A stretch of DNA of 64,000 bases. It comes from G963676795 sp963677215. Lineage in GTDB: Bacteria; Desulfobacterota; Desulfuromonadia; Desulfuromonadales; Geopsychrobacteraceae. The position numbers were made by a program, and so were the translations under genes. The notes beneath the pieces are model-generated. The model was not told the origin of the DNA. It was given only the letters and a program-made list of their open reading frames with translations, and ran no database searches. The stretch's first letter is position 1, and the number at the start of each line of letters is the position of its first letter. The stretch spans positions 3,162,001 to 3,226,000 of the forward strand of contig OY781919.1 of NCBI GenBank assembly GCA_963677215.1. Reading direction: 5' to 3'. Shown here piece after piece: positions 8,295 to 17,016 of the stretch.

Positions 8295-9665
8295 TTGAAT
8301 TATCCTGATATCATTTTTCACGGCGCTACTCGTGGTGTGACCGGTTCCTGTCATGAACTGCGGATTAATGCACAAAATTCCATTCTGATCGATTGCGGCA
8401 TCATGCAGGAGGGGGAGGTCTCTTCTGCTGAGATTGATTTCCCGGTTGACCACATCCGCGCTTTGGTTGTGACCCACGTCCATATCGACCATGTCGGGCG
8501 GATTCCCTATCTTCTGGCGGCGGGTTTCAAGGGGCCGATCTACTGTTCCGAAGCATCGGCTGTACTTTTGCCGTTGATGCTGGAAGATGCGGTGCGAATC
8601 GGTTTTACCCGTGATCGTTCTTTGATTGAGAAGTTCATTCAGCGTATCAAGGAGCTCATAGTTCCCCTCCCTTATAAGGCATGGTTTTCTCTTCCCTTGC
8701 CAGAAGGTGAACTGCGAGTGAAGCTGCAACCGGCCGGGCATATCCTGGGTTCGGCCTATGTTGAGTGCGATGTTGCCGGCAAAAGATTCGTGTTTTCCGG
8801 CGACCTTGGCGCTCCCTATGCACCGTTGTTACCTGCACCACAATCACCCTACCGGGCCGATGTCCTGGTGCTTGAAAGCACCTACGGCGACCGTTGTCAC
8901 GACGGAAGGCGTCAGCGCCGGCAACAATTACAAATGGTCATTCAGCGTTCTCTGCTGAACCGTGGCGTGATCCTCATCCCTGCGTTTAGCATCGGCAGAA
9001 CTCAGGAGCTGCTTTATGAGCTCGAAGGGCTGATTTTCGATCTGCGTCGGCAAGATGCTGCTGCTGGCTTGCCCTGGAATGAGCTTGAAATTGTCGTCGA
9101 TTCGCCGCTGGCTACTCAATTTACCGATGCCTATCGGCAGTTGCAGCCATTTTGGGATGCCGAGGCCAAAAAGCGCCTGCGCCAGGGTCGGCATCCATTG
9201 TCGTTTGAGCAGATGACTACTATCGGCTCTCATGAAGAGCATCTGCAGACGGTTGCCTATCTCAAGAAAACGGCCTGGCCCTGTATCGTCATTGCCGGGA
9301 GCGGGATGTGTAACGGCGGCCGGATCGTCAATTACCTGAAGGCTCTGTTGGCCGATTCCAGGACCGATGTCCTGTATGTCGGTTACCAAGCTGAAGGAAC
9401 ACCCGGACGTGATATCCAGACCTATGGCCCCAAGGGTGGTTTTGTCGTGCTGGATGGTCAGCGTTACTCTATCGCTGCCAAGGTTCACACCCTTCCTGGT
9501 TATTCAGCGCATGCAGATCAGCGTAATCTTGTCAATTTCGTCAAGCGGATGCGCCATAAACCGGAAAAGATCTACCTGGTTCATGGTGATGCAGGGGCGA
9601 AAGCTGCTCTGAGGGAGCAGTTGATGGGGCTTGGTGGGGGAATTGATACCGAGATTCCTCTATGA
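8295..9665 (+). CDS. Beta-CASP metallo-beta-lactamase-fold ribonuclease
   Basis: A 457-residue MBL-fold protein with the zinc motif HVHIDH (residues 61-66), motif 3 PAGHILGSA, motif 4 FSGDLG, and the beta-CASP insert including VLESTYGDR, LIPAFSIGRTQELLYEL, MCNGGRIVNYL and a late PGYSAHAD. It belongs with CPSF73/YsgA-type RNA-processing exo/endonucleases of bacteria. The frame is open to a GTG at 8250, but TTG at 8295 has a strong GGGGAGG (8283-8289) and gives the N-terminus typical of the family, so it is preferred. It stands alone between two dispersed repeats; the RNA substrates are unknown. Confidence 0.85.
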   Translation: MNYPDIIFHGATRGVTGSCHELRINAQNSILIDCGIMQEGEVSSAEIDFPVDHIRALVVTHVHIDHVGRIPYLLAAGFKGPIYCSEASAVLLPLMLEDAVRIGFTRDRSLIEKFIQRIKELIVPLPYKAWFSLPLPEGELRVKLQPAGHILGSAYVECDVAGKRFVFSGDLGAPYAPLLPAPQSPYRADVLVLESTYGDRCHDGRRQRRQQLQMVIQRSLLNRGVILIPAFSIGRTQELLYELEGLIFDLRRQDAAAGLPWNELEIVVDSPLATQFTDAYRQLQPFWDAEAKKRLRQGRHPLSFEQMTTIGSHEEHLQTVAYLKKTAWPCIVIAGSGMCNGGRIVNYLKALLADSRTDVLYVGYQAEGTPGRDIQTYGPKGGFVVLDGQRYSIAAKVHTLPGYSAHADQRNLVNFVKRMRHKPEKIYLVHGDAGAKAALREQLMGLGGGIDTEIPL

Positions 9666-9709
9666 TGTAGGTCTGTTACAGTGGTAGAGTTATTAAAATC
9701 ATTTTTTGG

Positions 9710-9935
9710 TCCACGAAGACACGAAAGGTTCGAAAAGACCCCCCTCGATCCGCCCTATAAAATAGGGGGGAAGTGAGCAAGGCGAGCAGGGGGTAATTTT
9801 GAGGTTTTATATCAGTTTTGTCTGCAGTTGTCCGTGTGTGTCTTTGGCAAATAAGGTTCCGGTTTTTCTTTGTGCTTTTATCAATTTCGAGCTTTTCGTG
9901 TCTTTCGTGGATGATAAACTGTTTTGAATTACAAA
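9710..9935. repeat. Dispersed nested repeat, copy B (gap 9666-9967)
   Basis: It starts with GTCCACGAAGACACGAAAGG (9710-9729) and ends with the inverse, CTTTTCGTGTCTTTCGTGGA (9892-9912). Inside is a C-run/G-run pair flanking CCTATAAAATAGG (9740-9770), GCGAGCAGGGGG (9780-9791), and TTGTCTGCAGTTGTCCGTGTG. The same C-run/TATAxAATAGG/GCGAGCAGGGGG block recurs in copy E. Confidence 0.65.
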
Positions 9936-9967
9936 TGTTCGTGTGAGTTTCCATTCCTGATTTCACG

Positions 9968-12022
9968 GTGCCTATGATTCTGAATATCCTGATCTGGCTT
10001 TCTTCTCTGGCTACCCTGTTCTGCGGTGTGGCGGTTCTGTTGAGGCGAAAGTATCTTGTTTCGACGCTTTTTCTGTGTTTGGCGCTGATATCTTGCACGA
10101 CTCTGGGTATTTTGGATTATCTGGCTTTGGTGAATGTTTCGGATGTCTGGACGATACGGAAAGCGGCTCAGGTCTTTGAAGTTTTAACCGCTGTCTGCTT
10201 TTATTTTTACACCAAAACGACCTTCAGGGATAACTCTGGTATCTATCGAGGTCCCGGATTCTGGGGGGCGGCGGTGGTTGCTGTTATGCTGTTTGTTGCT
10301 GCCCTGGTATCTACTGTTGACTCGTTTGTTTTCTCGCCTGACTTTCTGCAGGAAAAGACCCTTTTTCTGACCTCTGCCGGTTTCTATTTTTATGTTCTGC
10401 TGATGGTCTATTTTATTGCCGGGCTCGTTCAGCTCGAACGAAGCTACGCCTCGATCCATTCTTTGCAACGCTGGAGTATAAAAACGGAAGTCGTTGGTTC
10501 GGGTTTGTTGGGGGCGACTTTTGCGCTCTATTTCAGCCAGAGCCTGCTTTACCGATCGTTGAACCTTGAGCATATCGGTTTCCGTTCTTTCTTTATTATT
10601 CTTGCCTGTGCCCTGATTTTTTACTCTCGATTTTTCCGCGATCGTTCTGCTGCGCGGTTTTCCATCTCGCGGGGGATCGCTCATCGCTCTTTTGTGCTGC
10701 TGATTGTCGGCAGTTATCTGATCATCCTTGGCATTCTGGGCGAAGGGTTACGCTATCTGCAGGTCGCTGATTATAAGACGGTTATTTATATCCTGCTGAT
10801 TGCCGGTGCCGCTGGCCTGTGTTGCGTTTTCCTGTCGGAACAGCTCAGGCGTAAGCTGAAGGTGGTTTTTCATAAAAACTTTTTCCAGGCTAAATACGAT
10901 TATCGTCAGGAGTGGCAGCGCTTCGCCGCCAAGGTCGGGGAGGGGAGTTCCTTGGCCGAGGTTCAGAAAGCGATTCTAGAGCTGTTCTGTGATCCTCTCG
11001 CGTGCAAAGGGTCGGCCCTTTACCTGCGCGATTTTGAAACCGGTGACTTTAACCATGTGGTCGCTTTCAATTTCCCCCGCGACTGGCGTCCGTTCATTGG
11101 TGACGATCCGCTTATTCGCCTGCTGCAGGAACGCAGTTGGATTATCAATCTGCGTGATGAGAACCCGGCGCTAGAAGATTCGATGATCCATACCTTCCGG
11201 GACACGGGGGTATTTCTGATTGTGCCGATGTTTTTTGAAGAAGAACTCTATGGTTTTGTTGCGCTGGGGGATCAGATCAATCGGGAGGACCTGACCTATG
11301 AGGACTATGATCTGCTCAAGATGCTGGCCAGGCAATCGATTGCGATCATTCACGGCTTGAGGTTGTCTGAACAGTTGACGGCCAGTCGGGAGATGGCTGC
11401 TATCGGCAAGGTTTCGACCTTTGTCCTGCACGATCTGAAGAATCAGGTCTCCGGTCTCTCGCTGATGCTTGATAACGCAAAAGATTATATAGACGATCCT
11501 GAGTTCCAGGAGGATATGCTCGAGACGATCGGCAATACCGTCAGGAATATGAACGGCCTGATCGCCCGCTTGAAGAATCTGAAAGAAAAGCCGAGCCTGG
11601 CCATTGCTCGTGTTCAGCTGGAGACTGTTGTTGTCGATGCCGTGGACACAGTCAGGGGCAATATCTCTGTGTCGGGTGACCCGGTGAGCATCGCGGCTGA
11701 TAATGAGGAAATCTACAAGGTCCTGATGAACCTGCTGGTCAATGCGATTGAAGCATCTCCAGCCGGTGTCGCTGTTCTGGTGAGCTATGGAGTTGATCAG
11801 GATAAGGCTTTTGTGGCAGTGAGCGACTCTGGTTGTGGCATGACTCAGGAGTTTATTGAAGAAAAGCTGTTTACGCCATTTCAGACGACCAAGAAGCATG
11901 GTTTCGGTATCGGGCTCTATCAATGCCGTCAGATTATAGAGTCGCATGGTGGTGAGATAATTGTCAGCAGTGCGGTAGGGAAGGGGAGTACCTTCCGGAT
12001 TTTGTTGCCTGTTGCAGATTGA
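9968..12022 (+). CDS. prsK: PEP-CTERM system sensor histidine kinase PrsK
   Basis: A 684-residue membrane kinase. About eight N-terminal transmembrane helices (residues 5-300) are followed by a GAF-like domain (about 320-465, with SALYLRDFETGDF and LIVPMFFEEELYGFVALG), a dimerisation segment with phospho-acceptor H488 (VLHDLKNQVSGL), and an HATPase domain (NLLVNAIEAS, SDSGCGM, HGFGIGLYQ). This architecture is that of PrsK, the kinase tied to exosortase/PEP-CTERM exopolysaccharide systems. The partner PrsR lies downstream. GTG at 9968 or ATG at 9974 could start it; neither has a strong ribosome-binding site. No exosortase gene is visible in the window. Confidence 0.85.
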   Translation: MPMILNILIWLSSLATLFCGVAVLLRRKYLVSTLFLCLALISCTTLGILDYLALVNVSDVWTIRKAAQVFEVLTAVCFYFYTKTTFRDNSGIYRGPGFWGAAVVAVMLFVAALVSTVDSFVFSPDFLQEKTLFLTSAGFYFYVLLMVYFIAGLVQLERSYASIHSLQRWSIKTEVVGSGLLGATFALYFSQSLLYRSLNLEHIGFRSFFIILACALIFYSRFFRDRSAARFSISRGIAHRSFVLLIVGSYLIILGILGEGLRYLQVADYKTVIYILLIAGAAGLCCVFLSEQLRRKLKVVFHKNFFQAKYDYRQEWQRFAAKVGEGSSLAEVQKAILELFCDPLACKGSALYLRDFETGDFNHVVAFNFPRDWRPFIGDDPLIRLLQERSWIINLRDENPALEDSMIHTFRDTGVFLIVPMFFEEELYGFVALGDQINREDLTYEDYDLLKMLARQSIAIIHGLRLSEQLTASREMAAIGKVSTFVLHDLKNQVSGLSLMLDNAKDYIDDPEFQEDMLETIGNTVRNMNGLIARLKNLKEKPSLAIARVQLETVVVDAVDTVRGNISVSGDPVSIAADNEEIYKVLMNLLVNAIEASPAGVAVLVSYGVDQDKAFVAVSDSGCGMTQEFIEEKLFTPFQTTKKHGFGIGLYQCRQIIESHGGEIIVSSAVGKGSTFRILLPVAD

Positions 12023-12037
12023 AAATCTTAGAGACGC

Positions 12038-12463
12038 GTCCACGGAAAACACGGAAGACACGGAAATTTAGATCAAAATCTGTTTCGCACAAAGGCATAG
12101 AGAAAAGCAATAATCGTAAATATTTGCTATTTAAGGCAACGGGCCTTTAGTCAGCCTTTGTCCACGAAAAGCACGAAAGGTCCGAAAAAAGCTTAATTTA
12201 CAGGGATGAAAGGGATAGACAGGATGAAGTCAGAAGAGACGGGACTGAATTGGTGAAAGACAGAACAGATAGGTTCTTGTTTTTAGGTGTGTCCATAATC
12301 CCCAACATCCCCTGAATCCCTGTTAAAAAGGTTTTGAAGATTTTGTCTGCATTTGTCTGTGTGAGTCTGTGGCTAAAACAGATTTAAGGTTATCTTCGTG
12401 CTTTTCGTGTCTTTCGTGGACAGATAGGGTTGATCTTCAGTGAATTCCGTGTTTTCTATGGAC
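12038..12463. repeat. Dispersed nested repeat, copy C (gap 12023-12505), most complete
   Basis: Three pairs of inverted arms are nested: GTCCACGGAAAACACGGAAG (12038-12057) with TTCCGTGTTTTCTATGGAC (12445-12463); GTCCACGAAAAGCACGAAAG (12160-12179) with TTCGTGCTTTTCGTG...CTTTCGTGGAC (12395-12421); and TTTACAGGGATGAAAGGGAT (12197-12216) with ATCCCCTGAATCCCTGTTAA (12307-12326). The centre includes TTGTTTTTAGGTGTGTCCAT and, towards the right, TTTTGTCTGCATTTGTCTGT. No gene is seen in it. Confidence 0.75.
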
Positions 12464-12505
12464 ATAATGCTTTTGTGCTATTTTCGGTGACGAATTGGAG
12501 CGGGT

Positions 12506-13909
12506 GTGAAGAAACTACTGATTGTTGATGACAACCATGAAATCCGTAAACAGCTGAAATGGGGATTGGCCAAGGATTATCGTATCCTGTTGGCGGAGTC
12601 GGTTGCCGAGGCGATGGAATTGTTTTCTCAGCATACTCCCGATGTCGTCACTCTTGATCTCGGCTTGCCTCCCGACATTGATGGCGCGACTGAGGGGTTG
12701 CGTTGTCTCGAACAGATGCTTCAGCAGCGTCCTGCGACAAAGGTGATTGTCCTGTCCGGCAATGAGGATCACTCTAACGCTATCACAGCTGTTGGCATGG
12801 GCGCCTACGATTTTTATCACAAGCCGATCAATCTTGACGAACTGAAGATCATCCTGTCACGCGCCTTTCATGTGGCGGAGCTTGAAACCGAAAACCGGAA
12901 ATTGCAGGCTGAAAAAACAACATCCGCAGGTTTTTCTGATATCTTCGGTCAGTGTCAGCAGATGCAGTCCGTTTTTTCTACGATCAAGAAGGTTGCGTCT
13001 ATCGATGTCCCTGTCTTGATTCTTGGTGAGAGCGGGACCGGCAAGGAGGTTGTCGCCAGGGCGATTCATAATCGTGGCATACGTGCCGAGGGGAATTTCA
13101 TCGCGATCAACTGCGGGGCGATCCCCGAGAACCTGCTGGAGTCGGAACTGTTTGGTCATGAAAAGGGGGCTTTCACCGGAGCTCAGAATAGAGTTCAGGG
13201 GAAGGTCGAGTATGCGGCGGGAGGAACCCTGTTTCTTGATGAGATTGGGGAAATGCCGCCTTTGCTGCAGGTCAAGCTGCTGCGCTTCCTTCAGGAGAAG
13301 ACGATCCAGCGGGTCGGTGGGCGAGAAGATATCCCCGTTGATGTGCGTGTCGTCGCTGCGACGAACATCGATATTGAAGCAGCGATCAAGAACGGATCGT
13401 TCCGGGAGGACCTCTATTATCGTCTGGGGGTCATTTCGCTTGAGTTGCCACCGTTGCGTGACCGGGGGGATGATATCGAGCTGTTGGCAAACCTGTTTCT
13501 GCAGCGCTACAGTCAGGAGTTTGGTAAGAAAATCAGAGGTTTCAGCCTGGAATCGTTGAAGTATCTGTGTGAGCACGCCTGGCCCGGCAATGTCCGTGAG
13601 CTTGAGAACAAGGTCAAGCGGGCAATCGTCATGGCTGAAAACCCGATTATCGAAGCATGGGATCTTGGCTTTACTGAGAAGTATACTGCAGATGCTCAGT
13701 CTGCTGGCATGGATGCGCAGCTACAGGCAGGGTTGCAGTTTCAGGGCATGACCCTGAAAGAGGCACGCTATCAGCTTGAACATGCGATGCTTCAACAGGT
13801 TATGGATGAGTGTGAGGGGAATGTTCAGCGTGCTGCAGAAGCCTTGTCGGTCAGTCGGCCGACTTTTTATGATCTTTTGAAAAAGCATGGTTTGTTTCAG
13901 ATCGAATGA
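12506..13909 (+). CDS. prsR: PEP-CTERM-box response regulator PrsR (sigma-54 activator)
   Basis: A 467-residue NtrC-type regulator. The receiver domain spans 1-125, with D8/D9 and phosphorylation site D51. The AAA+ sigma-54 interaction domain (about 145-385) has Walker A GESGTGKE, GAFTGA, the Walker B-like LFLDEIGEMP and RLGVISLELPPLRDR. A Fis-type helix-turn-helix ends the protein (AAEALSVSRPTFYDLLKKH). The domain order and pairing with PrsK match PrsR, which activates exopolysaccharide and PEP-CTERM genes from sigma-54 promoters. GTG at 12506 has GGAG at 12497-12500. It is separated from prsK by repeat C, so the two are probably not tightly co-transcribed. Confidence 0.88.
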   Translation: MKKLLIVDDNHEIRKQLKWGLAKDYRILLAESVAEAMELFSQHTPDVVTLDLGLPPDIDGATEGLRCLEQMLQQRPATKVIVLSGNEDHSNAITAVGMGAYDFYHKPINLDELKIILSRAFHVAELETENRKLQAEKTTSAGFSDIFGQCQQMQSVFSTIKKVASIDVPVLILGESGTGKEVVARAIHNRGIRAEGNFIAINCGAIPENLLESELFGHEKGAFTGAQNRVQGKVEYAAGGTLFLDEIGEMPPLLQVKLLRFLQEKTIQRVGGREDIPVDVRVVAATNIDIEAAIKNGSFREDLYYRLGVISLELPPLRDRGDDIELLANLFLQRYSQEFGKKIRGFSLESLKYLCEHAWPGNVRELENKVKRAIVMAENPIIEAWDLGFTEKYTADAQSAGMDAQLQAGLQFQGMTLKEARYQLEHAMLQQVMDECEGNVQRAAEALSVSRPTFYDLLKKHGLFQIE

Positions 13910-14094
13910 GTTATCATCTCTATCCTGCATTTCTTTTATCTTGATCAATTTCAGCCTGTTTGAATGGGGTGTTCTTCGCCGCTTTGTTGCTATGTGTCCA
14001 CCTCATCAATAGTTGCTCTGGTTAAAACAGGGCTATGCGTTGCCCACCGAGGTTTCTGGTTGGCAACGAGTTAAAATCTCTTCCGGAGGTCAGT

Positions 14095-15030
14095 GTGAAT
14101 ACGGAAATTAGTGTAGTCGTTCCTTTATATAATGAAGAACTGGTCATCGCCGCAATGTATCAACGCCTGACCGAGGTGATGAGTGGCTGTTCCAGTAACT
14201 ACGAAATCATCCTGGTCAATGATGGCAGCCGTGATCAGACCCTGCCAATGGCCAGAGAAATCTGCAAGCGTGATTCCAGGGTCAAATTGCTCAGTTTCTC
14301 GAGGAACTTTGGCCATCAGATTGCGATAACGGCGGGTATGGATCATGCCTCAGGTGAGGCTGTCGTTGTCATTGACGCCGATTTGCAGGATCCACCCGAA
14401 GTCATCCCGGAGATGATGAAAAAGTGGCAAGAGGGGTTTGATGTCGTCTATGGTGTCAGAGCTGAGCGTCAGGGGGAAAGCTGGTTCAAGCTTTTCACGG
14501 CTAAAGCCTTTTATCGTATCCTGAAAAAACTGACTTCTGTCCATATTCCCGTCGATACCGGTGACTTCAGGCTCATTGATCGCAAGGTGTTGCGTGAATT
14601 CAACCAGATGCGGGAACAGGCCCGCTTTGTACGCGGCATGATAAGCTGGGTTGGTTTTCGTCAGGGCGAAGTCAGGTACGTTCGGCATGAACGCTTTGCC
14701 GGTGAAACCAAGTATCCTTTCAAGAAAATGCTCAAGTTCGCCATCGATGGAATGCTGTCATTTTCACAGATTCCGCTGAAGCTCTCTTCGGCACTGGGAT
14801 TGGTCTGTGCGTTGGTGAGTTTTGTATTCATGATATACGGCCTGGTGATGAAGTCTTTCTTCCCCGGACATGTCATCCCCGGTTGGGCTTCGTTGTTCTC
14901 TGCTGTTTTGTTTATTGGTGGTGTGCAGTTGATTTGCCTGGGAGTTCTCGGTGAATACATTGGCCGGATCTATGAGGAAATCAAGAAGCGGCCTCTGTAT
15001 ATCATTGAAGAGGAAATCAATCTGAAATAG
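14095..15030 (+). CDS. Glycosyltransferase family 2, polyprenyl-phosphate sugar transferase type
   Basis: A 311-residue protein of the DPM1/GtrB/ArnC type: an N-terminal GT-A domain (SVVVPLYNEE, VNDGSRDQT, VIDADLQDPPEV with the DxD-like acidic triad, TGDFRLIDRKV) and two C-terminal transmembrane helices (about 230-252 and 265-290). It would transfer a sugar from a nucleotide donor to a polyprenyl phosphate for later use on the periplasmic side. GTG at 14095 is chosen over the upstream GTG because GGAGGT (14085-14090) sits just before it and the GT-A domain begins there. Context: next to PrsK/PrsR and the GDP-mannose genes. Confidence 0.85.
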   Translation: MNTEISVVVPLYNEELVIAAMYQRLTEVMSGCSSNYEIILVNDGSRDQTLPMAREICKRDSRVKLLSFSRNFGHQIAITAGMDHASGEAVVVIDADLQDPPEVIPEMMKKWQEGFDVVYGVRAERQGESWFKLFTAKAFYRILKKLTSVHIPVDTGDFRLIDRKVLREFNQMREQARFVRGMISWVGFRQGEVRYVRHERFAGETKYPFKKMLKFAIDGMLSFSQIPLKLSSALGLVCALVSFVFMIYGLVMKSFFPGHVIPGWASLFSAVLFIGGVQLICLGVLGEYIGRIYEEIKKRPLYIIEEEINLK

Positions 15031-15058
15031 CTGGTTGTTCACGAAGGGCAAATCATAT

Positions 15059-15222
15059 TTGTCCACGGAAAACATGGAAGATACCGAAACTAAGACTAAA
15101 ATATTTTCGCACAGAGACGCATGAATCGGAATTATTTGTGTACTTCTTAGGTCGGCCTTTGTCTGTGTGAGTCTGTGGCAAAACCAGCTTTAAGGTTCTC
15201 TTCGTGTCTTTCGTGGACCAAT
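15059..15222. repeat. Dispersed nested repeat, copy D
   Basis: GTCCACGGAAAACATGGAAG (15061-15080) at the left, TCGCACAGAGACGCATGAAT in the middle (15109-15128), TTTGTCTGTGTGAGTCTGTG and the inverse CTTCGTGTCTTTCGTGGAC (about 15201-15219) at the right. It is a shorter version of copies C and E, lacking the AGGGATGAAAGGGAT core. Confidence 0.6.
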
Positions 15223-15238
15223 TCGTCTGCTTTGGGCT

Positions 15239-16123
15239 TTATTCTTCAGACTCAGTCATGAACTGATAGACATCGCTTTCGTAGAAGACAGTAGAATCAC
15301 TGTTATCGATGGCGATAACCTTCCAGTAGTAGGTCGTCGAATTGCTCAGATTATCGACGTAGTAGTAAAGGTCGGAACCGGTATCGACACTGACAAGGAC
15401 CGAATCGTCACTGGATGATGTCGTTACCGTTTTGCTTGCCGATGAGCTCCCGCCTCCGCCACCACAGGCAGAAAGCAGTACTGCAGCGCAGATCGACGCT
15501 GTGAGCCAGCGCTTGATTTTTAGCTTGCTCTTGAGTGATGGCATAAATATCAGCCCCAGGCCGAAGAGGAGCAACAGTGCTGATGGTGTGTTCAGTGGAT
15601 TGTTCGGGAAGACCGGTATGGAGCCTGCGGCGCTGACTTCACTGCTGTTTGTTCCGTATACGAGGCGGTAGGAAACATCATAGCTGGCGTCCAGCCCCTC
15701 CCATTCAAAGGAGGTTGAAACCGGTTCATTGGTCGTGTTGTTCTCCGGGAACAGTAGCTCCGGTGTGCTGGCGACAGCTGTTGCTGAGTCATCCGGCTCA
15801 TTGGAGACAAGATTGGAATAGCTGCTCTCGTTTCCCTCGGAGTCGTAGGCGGTAACGGTGAAATAATATATCGCACCGTCTTCAAGGCCGGTCAGTGTTG
15901 CAGTCAGGCTGCTGCCTACATCGATTGGTGATACCCCTTGATCCGCATCTGTTCCGGAAAGGGGCAGGGTGTTGCTCCCCTGTTGATAGTAAACGTAGTA
16001 TCCTGTGACTGAGCTGCTTGGGCTTTCATCCCATGAAAGTGTGATGTCGAGTGAGAAGGCTGTTGCAGGGATGAATATCAGGGTGGCCGCTAGAAAATAT
16101 TTGAGAACTTTTATGGAAGTCAT
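15239..16123 (-). CDS. Exported fibronectin type III protein with internal membrane segment and lipobox
   Basis: A 294-residue protein. Residues 1-23 are a signal peptide (FLAATLIFIPATAFS). Residues 24-108 form an FN3 domain (LSWDESPSSSVTGYYVYYQQ ... YYFTVTAYDSEGNES). Residues 119-166 look like the first half and 240-290 the second half (STTYYWKVIAIDNSD ... YQFMT) of another FN3-like domain. Between them lie a hydrophobic helix with basic residues after it (SALLLLFGLGLIFMPSLKSK, 181-200) and then a lipoprotein-type signal (ICAAVLLSACGGGGG, with Cys220). This internal sorting-like region is unusual. Probably a surface protein linked to the exopolysaccharide system. ATG at 16123 has AAAGGATC before it. 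Confidence 0.65.
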   Translation of the reverse strand: MTSIKVLKYFLAATLIFIPATAFSLDITLSWDESPSSSVTGYYVYYQQGSNTLPLSGTDADQGVSPIDVGSSLTATLTGLEDGAIYYFTVTAYDSEGNESSYSNLVSNEPDDSATAVASTPELLFPENNTTNEPVSTSFEWEGLDASYDVSYRLVYGTNSSEVSAAGSIPVFPNNPLNTPSALLLLFGLGLIFMPSLKSKLKIKRWLTASICAAVLLSACGGGGGSSSASKTVTTSSSDDSVLVSVDTGSDLYYYVDNLSNSTTYYWKVIAIDNSDSTVFYESDVYQFMTESEE

Positions 16124-16248
16124 TGTTCGATCCTTTTCATTTAATTTTTATTGCGTTTATATAGCATATCAACCCGAACGATTGTAGATGTTTTTTACCC
16201 AAACATTAGAAAGCTTTAGCTTTAGCGACTTGTTTAACGGTGTGAAAT

Positions 16249-16941
16249 ATGGTCAGATTTGAATCTTCATCATTTGATTTTTTGCTGAAACTGCCCCTGT
16301 TCAGCGGGCTGTCGAGTCAGGATATAGAACTGCTGCTGTCGATCATGAAGCTGAAAACATTCGGGAAAGGTGAGATGCTTTTTGAAGAAGGGGAGGCTGC
16401 AAGCGGTTTTTATGTTGTCAGGGAAGGAAGGGTAAAGATATTCAAACTCTCTTCCGAAGGGAAAGAACGCATCCTTCATATCGTCATGCCCTGCCAGAGC
16501 TTTGCAGATGCGGCTATCTTTGACGATGGTTGTTATCCTGCATTTGCTCAAACACTAGTGCCTTCTGAACTTGTTTTTTTTCCGAAACGGGAATTCTTGA
16601 AACTTTTGCATACTCATTCGCAGTTGTCTATCAACATGATTGCCGGTCTGTCGAGGTATCTGCGTCAATTCACCGTGCAGATTGAAGATCTGACCTTTCG
16701 GGATGTCCCGGCAAGACTGGCCAGGTACTTGATCAGCCTAGGAGCTGAGAATAGGCGGTCGATCGTTCTGCCCATTGCCAAGGCCCAGCTTGCGTCCAAT
16801 CTGGGGACGACGAGCGAGACTCTTTCGAGGACGCTTCGGAAGTTGACAGACGATGGCATTTTGTTGGTGCGGGGGAAGACGATCGAGATTCTCGATGGTG
16901 ACAGACTCTTTGAATTGTCGAGTTGTGAAATTACTTCTTAA
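16249..16941 (+). CDS. Crp/Fnr family transcriptional regulator (non-Fe-S, DNR-like)
   Basis: A 230-residue regulator: a cyclic-nucleotide-binding-type beta-roll (about 12-125), dimerisation helix (125-160) and winged helix (165-225). The recognition helix TTSETLSRTLRKL carries E190, S193 and R194, the E-x-x-S-R pattern that in FNR/DNR proteins reads TTGAT half-sites. The N-terminal cysteine cluster of FNR is absent, so it is not an Fe-S oxygen sensor; a DNR/NNR-like nitric oxide (haem) role fits better. A perfect TTGAT-N4-ATCAA site lies just downstream, before the YgbA_NO gene. Confidence 0.82.
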   Translation: MVRFESSSFDFLLKLPLFSGLSSQDIELLLSIMKLKTFGKGEMLFEEGEAASGFYVVREGRVKIFKLSSEGKERILHIVMPCQSFADAAIFDDGCYPAFAQTLVPSELVFFPKREFLKLLHTHSQLSINMIAGLSRYLRQFTVQIEDLTFRDVPARLARYLISLGAENRRSIVLPIAKAQLASNLGTTSETLSRTLRKLTDDGILLVRGKTIEILDGDRLFELSSCEITS

Positions 16942-16945
16942 GAAT

Positions 16946-16959
16946 TTGATTACGATCAA
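16946..16959. promoter_or_regulatory. FNR/DNR-type binding site, perfect palindrome
   Basis: TTGATTACGATCAA is an exact match to TTGAT-N4-ATCAA. It lies 5 nt after the Crp/Fnr-family stop codon and is centred about 64 bp before the ATG of the YgbA_NO gene. This position suits activation at a promoter starting near 16,994. The neighbouring regulator has the residues to bind it; autoregulation of that gene is not supported because the site is downstream of it. Confidence 0.75.
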
Positions 16960-17016
16960 TTTCTGCTTTTTCCGGGGCTGGTAGTGTTACGGGTAAAAAG
17001 AGCAGGTTGCAGCTAT

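Noticed and set aside
16249..16941. Fe-S oxygen sensor FNR
   Set aside because: The N-terminal cysteine cluster needed for a [4Fe-4S] centre is missing.
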